A stretch of 64,000 nt of DNA from Natronosalvus vescus (lineage in GTDB: Archaea > Halobacteriota > Halobacteria > Halobacteriales > Natrialbaceae), in NCBI RefSeq assembly GCF_023973145.1, contig NZ_CP099546.1, forward strand, positions 2,356,001 to 2,420,000, read 5' to 3'. Below the pieces are notes generated by a model. It saw nothing but the letters and a program-made list of their open reading frames with translations, searched no databases and had not been told where the DNA came from. How positions within the stretch are numbered: the stretch's first letter is position 1; each line of letters begins with the position of its first letter. Positions 1 through 9,419 of this stretch are shown here, one piece after another. The position numbers and the translations under genes were made by a program.

Positions 1-334
1 CGTCGGTGTCGGAGGGAGATGGCGGCGACGTCGGACTCGTGAACACGGAGGGAGCAACGGTCGTACCGCGGGTGACACCGTCGCCGTCGTATTGAATGAT
101 GGTCGTCTCATCGACCGAGTTCGCCTGGTGGATGTGTTCGTCGATACCCTCGCCGGTCGTCGTCACCAGAATTCGGCGACGCTGTTGTTCGGCATCGTCT
201 CCGAGGAGTCGACTGGTGACGTGCTGACGCTGTCGCTCGCCCACCGAACCGACGACGAGGACGCTCGAGCCGTCCCGCTTCAGTCGCTCGAGTGCAGTAG
301 TAAACGACGTACCGGTGGGATCGAGATTGTTCAT
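1..334 (-). CDS. DUF7504-like haloarchaeal protein, truncated by window edge
   Basis: The reading frame stays open to the window edge, so only the first ~111 residues are visible. The N-terminus has the pattern FTTALERLKRDGSSVLVVGS followed by a polar, Arg-rich stretch. I recognise this from haloarchaeal DUF7504 proteins, RecA/KaiC-like ATPase relatives often found near sensor kinases and halorhodopsin-type regulators. The hydrophobic SSVLVVGSVGE segment sits where a P-loop strand would be, but no canonical Walker A is present. The start used gives MNNLDPTG; an in-frame ATG five codons upstream (MPSGT) is equally possible. Function is not known. The sensor kinase that follows is divergent from it. 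Confidence 0.6.
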   Translation of the reverse strand, partial: MNNLDPTGTSFTTALERLKRDGSSVLVVGSVGERQRQHVTSRLLGDDAEQQRRRILVTTTGEGIDEHIHQANSVDETTIIQYDGDGVTRGTTVAPSVFTSPTSPPSPSDTD

Positions 335-757
335 AGTACCGGAAGGCATCAGTTGTACGTCTCAGCCATAGGGGGTATTACCCATTAAGCGTTCTGGGTG
401 GTGATATCCCGTCGAACGACGGTATTGGTCTGGTGTCCATCGCAGCGTCATCTCTGAACCTGCTGGTCGTCGGCGCACGATTGCCTCAGCAGCTTCGATG
501 TCGGTACGTCCTGCCGATTCCCGTCTCATACTGCCGATTAATGGCAACCGTTCCAAAGGCCATCTCTGTTGTATTGTTTCGTCGTGACATGCTCGGGCAG
601 TCGTGCTGATTACATAGCGTGAATCCGGTGGGCAACGAATCCCGGTTCCGATGTTCGTGACCCCATCGCTATTCTCCGCCCCCGAACACCGAGACGCAGT
701 CACTCGTGAATCACGACCAGCACGGGTTTTATCGTCAACCATGCATACCACGTAGCT
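335..757. other. Intergenic region between divergent genes, no gene seen
   Basis: This 0.42 kb stretch separates the truncated DUF7504-like gene from the sensor kinase. It has slightly lower GC than its neighbours. The reverse-strand frame crossing it runs into the kinase gene and has no recognisable protein pattern, so I do not call it. No convincing hairpin, tRNA or TATA box stands out. Confidence 0.5.
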
Positions 758-3700
758 ATGAGTAAGCGAACGGACGCGACAGGATCTCCTTTCTGGGCGG
801 ATGACGTCGACGACTCTCTGGCGATCCATCGTTTCCAGACGCTCGTTAATATCGTCGACGATGGAATCTATCAACTCGATGCTGCCGGTCGATTCGTCGC
901 AGTTAACGATGTCATCGTCGAGCTGAGCGGCTACACCCGGGACGAACTCCTCGGCGAACACGTCTCTATTGTGCTCCATGACGACGATATCGAACGAATC
1001 ACGCGTGAAATCGCCAGATGCATACGGAGCGACGAGCGGTTGACCGAAACGTTCGAAATCACACCCCGAACTGCCTCCGGTGAGGCCCCGGATTGTGAGC
1101 TACGGGTGAGCCTGCTCGTCGACGATGACACGTATCAGGGATCCGTCGGAATCGTCCGTGACGTGACCGACAGAAAACGAAGGAAGGAAACGCTCGACGA
1201 ACGCGAACAGCAACTCGAGCGCGAACGCGACCTAATCGATCGAATTCTGGAGACGAGCCCCATCGGGATCCAGGTGCTCGACGCTGACGGGAATATAACT
1301 CGCATGAACGAGCATCTCAAGGATATCCTCGAAATTCCCGACGGGAAAGCGGACACGTACGACCCGTCACAGCGGACGGTTTACGACGAGAACGGGAGCG
1401 AAGTCACGACGGACGAACACCCCTTTGCGCGAACGCTCGAGACGGGGGAGCCGGTGTACGACGAAGTCTTTCAGATCGAACTTCCGAGCGGCGATTCACG
1501 GTGGCTCTCGGTCAGTGCAGCACCGCTTTTCGATGAGGCCGGCGGGATCGATCGTGTCATCGCGGCCGGCGAGGACATTACCGATCTCAAAGAGCGAGAA
1601 CGGGAACTCGAGACCGAATTAGACGAGGTATTCGGACGAGTTTCTGACGCATTTTACGCAGTCGACGATGAGTTCCGGTTCACACACGTCAACGATCAAG
1701 CAGCAGATCTCCTGCAACATCCCAAAGAAGCGTTACTCGGTGAGACGCTCTGGGACGTGTTTCCGACTGCCGCAGAAATCGACGAGGTGTGGGGCGCGTT
1801 TCACACGGCCCGGGACACACAGGAGCCGACCAGCTACGAACTCTACTACGACACGCTCGACTTCTGGGTCGAAGCAAATCTCTACCCGTCCGAAACCGGG
1901 ATTTCGGTCTACTTCCGCGACGTGACCGAGCGGAAGGAGCGCGAACGCGCCCTGGAGGAGTCCGAACGACGCTACCGCACGCTCGCGGAGTATTTTCCGA
2001 ACGGGCTCGTCACGCTGTTCGATCACGACCTCGAGTATACGCTCGCGGCCGGCCAGGGATTCGACTGGATCCCCGTCGAGCCCACCGATCTCGAAGGCCG
2101 GAGCTTCTACGACGTCTGGCCCGAGGAGACAGCGAGTGCGCTCGAACCCGCGTTTCAGGCAGCACTCGACGGTGAGGAGGCATCGGTCGAACTCGAGTAC
2201 GCCGGTCGCGAGTGGGTGCTCCACGGCGTGCCGATCACCGACGAGCGCGGTGAGGTCTTTGCCGGCATGACGATGGCCCAGGACATCACGGAACAAAAAG
2301 AACGCGAGCGCTATCTCGAGGATGCGAAGGCCCAACTCGAGGCAGCGACCGAAGCCGGTGCGGTCGGCACGTGGGAATGGCACGTCCCAGAGAACAGGTT
2401 CGTTACCGGCGCTTCCTTCGCCAATACGTTCGGCGTCGATCCCGAAGACGCACGGGAGGGTGTGCAACTCGAGCGGTTGCTGTCGTCGATTCACGACGAC
2501 GATCGTGACCGGGTCGCCGAGCAGATCGAAGCGGCCGTAGACACCTGCGGTGACTACGAGGCGGAGTATCGCGTCTGGAACGCTGCCGATGAACTTCGGT
2601 GGGTCGTGGCTCGTGGCCACGTTGAATGCGACGAGGATGGCACTGCGGGAACGTTCCTCGGTGCGCTCACCGACATCACTGAACGAAAACGTGCCGAGTT
2701 ACAGCTTGAGCGAAACAACGAGCAGTTAGAGAGGCTGTTCGAAATTCTCCCCGTCGGTGTCGTCGTCGCGGAACGAGACGGCGCGCTGATCGAGGCGAAC
2801 AACGCCGCCAGGGAAATCTGGGGCGGGGATGTGTTCGACGCCGAGTCCCTCGACGAGTACGAGAAGTACCCCGTCAGGTGGGCTGACACGGACAAGCCGG
2901 TCGAGCGAGAGGAGTGGACGATCGCCCGAGTACTCCGAGGCGAAGCGGTCACCGATCCTGCCGTCTTCGAGATCGATAGCCAGAATGGCGAACGCAGAAT
3001 CGTGAGCGTCCGGGGAATGCCTGTCAGAGATGAACACGGGACGATAACTCGCGCCGTGATCACGCTATCGGACATCACTGAACGCCGTGAGTATCAGCAA
3101 AAAATCGAACAGACGATCGAGCGACTCGAGGCGTCGAACGAACGCCTCGAACACTTCGCATACGCTGCCTCACACGACCTGCAGGAACCGTTGCGGATGA
3201 TTTCGAGCTATCTTCAGTTGATCGAGAATCGGTACGCCGACGCGCTCGATGAGGACGGTGAAGAGTTTCTGGAGTTCGCCATCGATGGTGCGGATCGGAT
3301 GCGTTCCATCATCAAGGGACTGCTCGAGTACTCCCGTATCGAAACCCAAGGCGATCCGTTCGAGCCGATCGACCTCGAAACCGTTCTCACCGACGTCCTC
3401 GAGAATCTTCGACTCCAACTCGATGAAAGCGACGCCGACGTTCAGATCGAGGCACTCCCTCATGTACACGGTGACGCCAGCCAGTTACACCAACTCTTCC
3501 AGAACCTCATATCGAACGCGATCGAATACAGCGGCGACGAACCGCCGACAATCCATGTCGACTCGGAGAGGGAGGACGGGAAGTGGATCGTCTCGATCCA
3601 CGATGAGGGGATCGGTATCGACCCCGACGACCAGGAGCGAGTGTTCGAGGTCTTCCAGCGCCTCCACAGCCGCGATGAGCACGACGGGACGGGCATCGGA

Positions 3701-3811
3701 CTGGCACTGTGTCAACGAATCGTCGAGCGCCACGGTGGCGAGATCTGGGTCGATTCCGAACCCGGTGAGGGGTCGACGTTCTCGTTCACGTTGCCACCAA
3801 GTGACGCCTGA
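758..3811 (+). CDS. Multi-PAS soluble sensor histidine kinase
   Basis: Cytoplasmic signal-transducing histidine kinase of 1017 residues with no membrane segment. Six PAS/PAC modules can be delimited by their DITER/DVTER-type ends, at about residues 24-138, 163-280, 291-390, 405-510, 529-640 and 660-772. A short helix leads to a HisKA domain with phosphoacceptor His806 in SHDLQEPLRM, then a HATPase domain: N box NLISNAIEYS near 918, G1 DEGIGID near 949, G2 GTGIGLAL near 977. The fifth PAS has the GTWEWH motif of PAS_3 domains. It probably senses redox, light or a ligand and passes phosphate to a separate regulator. No receiver domain or partner gene lies beside it. The PAS ligands cannot be read from the sequence. 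Confidence 0.95.
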   Translation: MSKRTDATGSPFWADDVDDSLAIHRFQTLVNIVDDGIYQLDAAGRFVAVNDVIVELSGYTRDELLGEHVSIVLHDDDIERITREIARCIRSDERLTETFEITPRTASGEAPDCELRVSLLVDDDTYQGSVGIVRDVTDRKRRKETLDEREQQLERERDLIDRILETSPIGIQVLDADGNITRMNEHLKDILEIPDGKADTYDPSQRTVYDENGSEVTTDEHPFARTLETGEPVYDEVFQIELPSGDSRWLSVSAAPLFDEAGGIDRVIAAGEDITDLKERERELETELDEVFGRVSDAFYAVDDEFRFTHVNDQAADLLQHPKEALLGETLWDVFPTAAEIDEVWGAFHTARDTQEPTSYELYYDTLDFWVEANLYPSETGISVYFRDVTERKERERALEESERRYRTLAEYFPNGLVTLFDHDLEYTLAAGQGFDWIPVEPTDLEGRSFYDVWPEETASALEPAFQAALDGEEASVELEYAGREWVLHGVPITDERGEVFAGMTMAQDITEQKERERYLEDAKAQLEAATEAGAVGTWEWHVPENRFVTGASFANTFGVDPEDAREGVQLERLLSSIHDDDRDRVAEQIEAAVDTCGDYEAEYRVWNAADELRWVVARGHVECDEDGTAGTFLGALTDITERKRAELQLERNNEQLERLFEILPVGVVVAERDGALIEANNAAREIWGGDVFDAESLDEYEKYPVRWADTDKPVEREEWTIARVLRGEAVTDPAVFEIDSQNGERRIVSVRGMPVRDEHGTITRAVITLSDITERREYQQKIEQTIERLEASNERLEHFAYAASHDLQEPLRMISSYLQLIENRYADALDEDGEEFLEFAIDGADRMRSIIKGLLEYSRIETQGDPFEPIDLETVLTDVLENLRLQLDESDADVQIEALPHVHGDASQLHQLFQNLISNAIEYSGDEPPTIHVDSEREDGKWIVSIHDEGIGIDPDDQERVFEVFQRLHSRDEHDGTGIGLALCQRIVERHGGEIWVDSEPGEGSTFSFTLPPSDA

Positions 3812-3954
3812 GCGGCCTCTACTGAGCGATCACTGCTCGTTACAGACCGACACTGTGCGACTCGCACTGTGTATTCAGCACACGAGATGTATCAGCGACA
3901 GCTGATTTCGACAGGACTACCAATCCCTGCCAGTCTCCCGTCGCTGGCTCTCGA

Positions 3955-4725
3955 TCACTCTGCGGTTTGCCCGTTCCCGCTTGAATCGACGTCGACGTAT
4001 GCCCGCGTGAGTTCCACGAGCGTCTGGCGGTACGCTCGAGGGGTCGGGTCGTGGCTCAGGTCGCGAAACTGCCGGCGGAACGTTCCGAGATCGACCTGTG
4101 GGGCGTCCATCGCCGCCGCGTGGGCGAGATCGTACAGCCGGTGGTCGGCCTCGAGCAGGCCGTGTCGCTCGGCGAGTGCGAGCGCGAACGCGGCGTTGAC
4201 CGCGGTAATCTCGGGATCCGAAGCCGGTGAATGGCGGGAGCCCGGAGGTCGGAGAGTCGACTCTGCGGGGCGATTTGCGAGTGCCGCGGCGAGTGAGGAC
4301 TCGAGAAACGAGAGCAGCTTCGTTCCGGGGCCGACCGAGAGCGTGATGTCGTCGGCGTAGATGTCCTTCGCGTGGTTGGCGATCTGGTAGCAGTGGGCGA
4401 GTTTTCGGCGCTCGACCTGCTTTCCGGCGAGGGAGAGGTAGAGCGCCTCCTCGGTCGACTGGACGTGAGAGGGGTGGCCCTCTTCGTGGCGAGCCATGTG
4501 GGCGAACTCGTGTAAGGCGAGTTCGCGGGCCATCGCCGAGGAGGCGGTCTGGCTCGAGATGTTGAGCACGTGGTGGTCGTCGTGGTGTCCGGCCCAGGTT
4601 CGCTCGTCGGGGTCGTCCTGGATTCGAACGTACACGGGGCGTGAGAGATCCTGTTCGGTCTCGAAGAGATCCCGGGCGCCGAGAAAGGGTGCCGCAGGGC
4701 CAGCACCCTGTATGCGGAGCTCCAT
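3955..4725 (-). CDS. DUF5781 family putative metallopeptidase
   Basis: Haloarchaeal protein of 256 residues that I match to DUF5781 by pattern. A zinc-protease HEXXH signature is visible (LHEFAHMARHEEGH, with His72, Glu73 and His76), followed by SHVQSTEEALYLSLAG, where a third ligand could lie. That makes a gluzincin-like fold plausible, but activity is inferred. I start at MELRIQGAG because the family N-terminus begins there; longer frames upstream add unrelated Arg-rich sequence. The gene is divergent from the EF-2 gene, with about 290 bases between their starts. A GPGTKLLSFLESS segment follows the putative active site. Confidence 0.75.
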   Translation of the reverse strand: MELRIQGAGPAAPFLGARDLFETEQDLSRPVYVRIQDDPDERTWAGHHDDHHVLNISSQTASSAMARELALHEFAHMARHEEGHPSHVQSTEEALYLSLAGKQVERRKLAHCYQIANHAKDIYADDITLSVGPGTKLLSFLESSLAAALANRPAESTLRPPGSRHSPASDPEITAVNAAFALALAERHGLLEADHRLYDLAHAAAMDAPQVDLGTFRRQFRDLSHDPTPRAYRQTLVELTRAYVDVDSSGNGQTAE

Positions 4726-5014
4726 GTGTAAAAGTATCATGGGCTGGGCGGGTATGGCTCTTGCGGGGGTTTGCTCTGGACGGACTGGGCGGTTACTCGA
4801 TTGCGGGGTTTTGCTCAGGGCGGAATGCCGGCCGCTCGAGGCGCGTTTCTGGCGCGGACTGAGCCGTTCGTGTGAACGCGCGTACCGAGAGCTCAACGTG
4901 TGAGCTATTCACTCACGCAAACGTGACGTATCAGGCGGTACGGTGGTTTCAGGGATGGTTCCAGCCGATTCGAAACAGCACCCTTTTGACCCCGCTGCCG
5001 GTAGGGGTTCGTAT

Positions 5015-7201
5015 ATGGGCCGACGCAAGAAGATCGTTCAAGAGTGTGAACGGCTGATGGGCAACCCGGAACACATCCGGAACATCGCCATCGCCGCTCA
5101 CGTTGACCACGGTAAAACGACACTTTCTGACAACCTCCTCGCGGGAGCGGGCATGATCTCCGACGACACGGCAGGTCAGCAACTCGCGATGGACACGGAA
5201 GATGACGAACAGGAGCGTGGGATCACCATCGACGCGGCGAACGTCTCGATGACCCACGAGTACGACGGAACCAACCACCTGATCAACCTCATCGACACGC
5301 CCGGCCACGTCGACTTCGGTGGCGACGTCACCCGTGCGATGCGTGCCGTCGACGGTGCGCTCGTCGTCGTCGACGCCGTCGAAGGTGCCATGCCCCAGAC
5401 CGAAACGGTGCTGCGCCAGGCCCTTCGCGAGGGCGTCAAACCGGCGCTGTTCATCAACAAGGTCGACCGCCTCATTTCCGAGCTGCAGGAAGGCCCCCAG
5501 GAGATGCAAGAACGCCTCCTGAAGGTTATCAAGGACGTCAACGACCTGATCCAGGGCATGACCGAGGAGATGGACGACGTCGACGACTGGACGGTCTCCG
5601 TCGAAGGCGGTACCGTCGGCTTCGGATCCGCGCTGTACAAGTGGGGTGTCTCCATGCCCTCGATGCAGCGCACCGGCATGGACTTCGGTGACATCATCGA
5701 CCTGGAGCAGGCCGACAAACGCCAGGAACTCCACGAACGGACGCCCCTGTCGGACGTCGTCCTCGACATGGTCTGTGAGCACTTCCCGAACCCGGTCAAC
5801 GCCCAGCCCCGCCGTATTCCGCGTATCTGGCGCGGTGACGCCGAGTCCGATCTGGCAGAACAGATGCGGGTCGTCGACGAGGACGGCGAGGTCGTCCTGA
5901 TGGCCACCGACATCTCGATGGATCCTCACGCCGGCGAAATCGCGTCCGGCCGTGTCTTCTCGGGTACCCTCGAGAAGGGCCAGGAGCTGTACGTCTCCGG
6001 CGTCGCGGGCAAGAACCGCGTCCAGTCCGTCGGGATCTACATGGGCGGCGAGCGCGAGGAAGTCGAGAAGGTTCCCGCCGGGAACATCGCGGCCGTCACC
6101 GGCCTGCGCGACGCCATCGCTGGCTCGACCGTCTCGAGTATCGAGATGACGCCGTTCGAGTCCATCGAACACATCTCCGAGCCCGTCATCACGAAGTCCG
6201 TCGAGGCGAAGACGATGGACGACCTCCCGAAGCTCATCGAGGCGCTCCGGCAGTTCTCGAAGGAGGATCCGACGATCCAGATCGACATCAACGAGGACAC
6301 CGGCGAGCACCTGATCTCCGGGCAGGGCGAACTCCACCTCGAGGTCATCACCCAGCGGATGGAGGCCAACCAGGGCATCCCCGTCAACACCGGTGAGCCG
6401 ATCGTCGTCTACCGCGAGGCCGTCCAGCGTGCGAGCGACCAGGTCGAGGGTATCTCGCCCAACCGCCACAACCGCTTCTACATCACCGCTGAGCCGCTCA
6501 CCGAGGAGCTGATCCAGACGATCCAGCTCGGTGAGGCCTCGATGGACATGCCCGAACTCGAGCGCCGTGAGGCGCTGCAGGAGGCCGGGCTCGACAAGGA
6601 CACGTCCCAGAACGTCGAACACATCCACGGGACGAACATCCTCATCGACGACACGAAGGGGATTCAGCACCTGAACGAGACGATGGAACTCGTCATCGAG
6701 GGGCTCGAGGAGGCGCTGGACAACGGCCCACTCGCCAACGAGCCAGTTCAGGGTACCCTGATTCGGCTACACGACGCCAAGCTCCACGAGGACACCATCC
6801 ACCGTGGTCCGGCACAGGTCATCCCGGCGACGCGTGAAGCGGTTCACCGATCGCTGATCGACGGTCACATCAAGCTCCTGGAGCCGATGCAGGACGTCCG
6901 TATCGACGTGCCGAACGACCACATGGGTGCCGCCTCCGGCGAGATCCAGGGTCGCCGTGGCCGCGTCGACGACATGTACCAGGAGGGTGACCTCATGGTC
7001 GTCGAGGGCATCGCGCCCGTCGAAGAGATGATCGGGTTCTCGAGCGACATCCGCAGCGCGACCGAGGGTCGTGCCGCCTGGAACACCGAGAACGCCGGCT
7101 TCGAGGTCATGTCTAACTCGCTCCAGCGCGAGACCATCATGGAGATCCGCGAGCGCAAGGGCATGAAACTCGAGTTGCCGCAGTCGATCGACTACATCTA
7201 A
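5015..7201 (+). CDS. aef2: Translation elongation factor aEF-2
   Basis: GTPase that drives ribosome translocation. The 728-residue length fits haloarchaeal EF-2. G1 is AHVDHGKTT (residues 28-36), G2 lies around ERGITI, G3 is DTPGHVD (from 94) and G4 is NKVD (from 148). Domain IV has the diphthamide loop LHEDTIHRG with the modifiable His596, and the C-terminus is the conserved LPQSIDYI-type tail. The start [14 protein letters not shown] is the family start; a longer frame would begin 24 codons upstream. A T-rich TTTTGA lies about 27-32 bases ahead of the ATG, fitting a leaderless transcript. Codon use is strongly biased, as expected for a highly expressed gene. Confidence 0.98.
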   Translation: MGRRKKIVQECERLMGNPEHIRNIAIAAHVDHGKTTLSDNLLAGAGMISDDTAGQQLAMDTEDDEQERGITIDAANVSMTHEYDGTNHLINLIDTPGHVDFGGDVTRAMRAVDGALVVVDAVEGAMPQTETVLRQALREGVKPALFINKVDRLISELQEGPQEMQERLLKVIKDVNDLIQGMTEEMDDVDDWTVSVEGGTVGFGSALYKWGVSMPSMQRTGMDFGDIIDLEQADKRQELHERTPLSDVVLDMVCEHFPNPVNAQPRRIPRIWRGDAESDLAEQMRVVDEDGEVVLMATDISMDPHAGEIASGRVFSGTLEKGQELYVSGVAGKNRVQSVGIYMGGEREEVEKVPAGNIAAVTGLRDAIAGSTVSSIEMTPFESIEHISEPVITKSVEAKTMDDLPKLIEALRQFSKEDPTIQIDINEDTGEHLISGQGELHLEVITQRMEANQGIPVNTGEPIVVYREAVQRASDQVEGISPNRHNRFYITAEPLTEELIQTIQLGEASMDMPELERREALQEAGLDKDTSQNVEHIHGTNILIDDTKGIQHLNETMELVIEGLEEALDNGPLANEPVQGTLIRLHDAKLHEDTIHRGPAQVIPATREAVHRSLIDGHIKLLEPMQDVRIDVPNDHMGAASGEIQGRRGRVDDMYQEGDLMVVEGIAPVEEMIGFSSDIRSATEGRAAWNTENAGFEVMSNSLQRETIMEIRERKGMKLELPQSIDYI

Positions 7202-7511
7202 GGCAGCTCGCTGTTTTACAGATTTTTTCTACTCGTTTCTGTCCGTTGTTCTCGAAGCGTCCTCACGAGCTCGAGTGGCGTCGCCGCCCGTGTGGTCGAG
7301 TGCGCCCGTCTCCAGCGCTCACCCCGCTCACTTGCAGGTAGTGGGTACTCAGTCACGTTCGTCGAGTTGTGATCCGCTGTGTCGGGGTGATTGAGTCCGG
7401 ACTCGAGAACCGGCCCCGACCTCTTAGCAGCGTCACATGTATGCAGGGTCGTGGACAACTCGAGACATAAAGGTTTAAGCACACCTCATTACATATGCTC
7501 GAACATCCAAC
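7202..7511. other. Intergenic region with EF-2 terminator and NCS2 promoter
   Basis: The 310-base gap opens with a T-rich tract just past the EF-2 stop. It ends with TTTAAG at 7474-7479, about 33-38 bases before the permease ATG, which I read as its TATA element. The middle part carries frames on the reverse strand with no protein pattern, so no gene is called. Confidence 0.5.
7221..7230 (+). terminator. T-rich terminator after EF-2
   Basis: A run of six T within GATTTTTTCT lies about 20 bases after the EF-2 stop. Archaeal RNA polymerase stops at such U-tracts without needing a hairpin. The position is right, and no strong stem is seen. Confidence 0.5.
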
Positions 7512-8996
7512 ATGGGGGTTAGCGAAACGATCGCGGAGTACTTCGACTTCGCGGCACACGAGACGAGCCTTCGAACCGAGCTGATCGCCGGGGCGACGAC
7601 GTTCCTCGCGATGGCGTACATCATCGTCGTCAACCCGTCGATTCTCGTTCCCGCAATATTCGGCGCGCCGCCGGGCGAACTGTCGCCCACGTCGGAGACG
7701 GAGATTGCCGGCGACGTCTACACCTACACCGAGGTGTTTCAGATGCTCGCGGTGGTGACGATACTGGCATCGATTGTCGCCATCGCGGTGATGGCGTTCT
7801 ACGCGAACCGACCGTTCGGCCTGGCTCCCGGCATGGGGCTGAACGCTTTCTTCACGTTCACGGTCGTGTTGATCCTCGGCGTCCCGTGGCAGGTCGCCCT
7901 CGCGGCGGTCTTCGTCGAAGGAATCATCTTCATCGCGCTCACGGCCGTCGGTGCACGTCGATACATCATCGAACTCTTCCCCGAACCGGTCAAGTTCGCC
8001 GTCGGCGCCGGTATCGGTATCTTCTTGCTCTTTCTGGGGCTCCAGGAGATGGAACTCGTCGTCGCCTACGACGCGACCCTCGTCAACCTCGGAAACGTCC
8101 TCGAGAGCCCGATCGCGGCGTTCTCCCTCGCCGGTCTGACGCTGACGCTGTTGCTCTACGCACGCGGGGTTCGTGGCTCGATCATCATCGGTATCCTGAC
8201 GACCGCGATCGGTGCGTGGCTCGTGACGCTCCTGGGGCTGGTCAGCCCTGGCGTCATCACGCCCGAACAGCCGTACGAGGACGTGACGAACGAGGGCCTG
8301 CTCTCGGTGCTGACGTCCGTCCAGTACGACTTCACGCCGCTCGTCTGGGGCTTCGTCGAGGGGCTCGGTATGATCGTGGACGACCCGCTGGTGTTCGCCC
8401 TGGTGGTCTTCACGTTCTTCTTCGTCGACTTCTTCGACACGGCGGGGACGCTCATCGGCGTCTCCCAGGTCGGCGGCTTCCTCGATGAGCAGGGCGATCT
8501 GCCTGAGATCGAGAAGCCGCTGATGGCCGACGCAGTCGGGACGACGGCCGGCGCGATGATGGGGACGTCGACGGTGACGACCTACATCGAATCCTCGACG
8601 GGGATCGAAGAGGGTGGCCGCACCGGATTCACCGCGCTCGTCGTCGGCGGATTCTTCGCGCTCTCGTTGCTGTTCGTGCCGCTGATGAGCGCGATCCCGC
8701 AGTACGCGACGTACCTCGCGCTGGTGGTCGTCGGGATCATCATGCTCCAGGGGGTCGCCGACATCGACTGGCAGGATCCCGCCTGGGCGATCGCTGGCGG
8801 TCTAACCATCACCATCATGCCGCTGACCACCTCCATCGCAAACGGACTGGCAGCCGGGATCATCAGCTACCCGCTCGTGAAGGCGGCGATGGGCGACCAC
8901 CGCGACGTCTCGCTGGGGCAGTGGCTCCTCGCGGTCGCGTTCGTCGTCTACTTCGTGATCTACTTCGCGGTACAGGCCGGTCAGTTCGGGTTCTGA
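7512..8996 (+). CDS. NCS2 family (AzgA-type) purine permease
   Basis: Nucleobase:cation symporter of 494 residues with about 12-14 membrane helices. It likely imports guanine, hypoxanthine or adenine. Family signatures seen: the N-terminal TELIAGATTFLAMAYIIVVN segment, MAFYANRPFGLAPGMGLNAF, FVDFFDTAGTLIGVSQVGG and the GTSTVTTYIESSTGIEEGGRTG motif, which together separate the AzgA/PbuG branch from the UraA/UapA branch. The start fits the family, and a TATA-like TTTAAG sits at -33 to -38. The gene is followed by a separate glutaredoxin gene, with no obvious functional link. Exact substrate is inferred. Confidence 0.93.
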   Translation: MGVSETIAEYFDFAAHETSLRTELIAGATTFLAMAYIIVVNPSILVPAIFGAPPGELSPTSETEIAGDVYTYTEVFQMLAVVTILASIVAIAVMAFYANRPFGLAPGMGLNAFFTFTVVLILGVPWQVALAAVFVEGIIFIALTAVGARRYIIELFPEPVKFAVGAGIGIFLLFLGLQEMELVVAYDATLVNLGNVLESPIAAFSLAGLTLTLLLYARGVRGSIIIGILTTAIGAWLVTLLGLVSPGVITPEQPYEDVTNEGLLSVLTSVQYDFTPLVWGFVEGLGMIVDDPLVFALVVFTFFFVDFFDTAGTLIGVSQVGGFLDEQGDLPEIEKPLMADAVGTTAGAMMGTSTVTTYIESSTGIEEGGRTGFTALVVGGFFALSLLFVPLMSAIPQYATYLALVVVGIIMLQGVADIDWQDPAWAIAGGLTITIMPLTTSIANGLAAGIISYPLVKAAMGDHRDVSLGQWLLAVAFVVYFVIYFAVQAGQFGF

Positions 8997-9079
8997 CGGC
9001 TGGCGACGCTGTTTTGGCGATGACGGCACCACCTCCCGCTACCGGAGGGCTCATTGCTTGTCCGTTCGAAGGCCTGGAC

Positions 9080-9334
9080 ATGGCAGCAATCACCCTCTAC
9101 GAACTCCCCGGCTGTCCGTTCTGTGCGAGCGTTCGATCGAAACTCGACGAACTCGACCTCGAGTACGACGTCGTCGAGGTGTCGGCGGCCCACAGCGCCC
9201 GCACGGAGGTCGAGGAGGTGAGCGGCCAGACCGGCGTTCCGGTGCTGACCGACGAGGATCACGACGTCCACGGGATGGCCGAAAGCAGCGACATCGTCGG
9301 GTATCTCGAGGAAACGTACGGCAACGGCGCCTGA
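9080..9334 (+). CDS. Glutaredoxin-like thiol-disulfide protein
   Basis: Small cytosolic redox protein of 84 residues with a complete thioredoxin-fold glutaredoxin core. The active site is CPFC (Cys12, Cys15) in LYELPGCPFC. The cis-Pro segment TGVPVL is near residue 53, and a C-terminal helix DIVGYLEETYG follows. It probably reduces protein disulfides, using gamma-glutamylcysteine-type thiols in haloarchaea (inferred). The start chosen gives MAAITLYELPG, the family start; the longer frame overlaps the permease. It lies 83 bases downstream of the permease on the same strand. Confidence 0.92.
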   Translation: MAAITLYELPGCPFCASVRSKLDELDLEYDVVEVSAAHSARTEVEEVSGQTGVPVLTDEDHDVHGMAESSDIVGYLEETYGNGA

Positions 9335-9419
9335 ACCTGCGTCTGAGCCTGCGTCCTGTTCTGACTCGATCCGTCCACCACAGTCGATTTCTCACTCGAT
9401 TCGTTCACCTCAGTCGCTT

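Noticed and set aside
362-979. 205-residue reverse frame covering the gap before the sensor kinase
   Set aside because: It runs into the kinase N-terminus, lacks conserved motifs, and has the Arg/Ser composition of a shadow frame.
3864-3880. 17-base match (15 of 17) to 50552-50568, both in non-coding DNA
   Set aside because: Possible dispersed element, but one short similarity in 64 kb is too weak to call without a genome search.
4949-6670. 573-residue open frame antisense to EF-2
   Set aside because: Long reverse frames are common opposite highly biased GC-rich genes; the translation is Val/Asp/Leu-rich without motifs, and EF-2 is certain.
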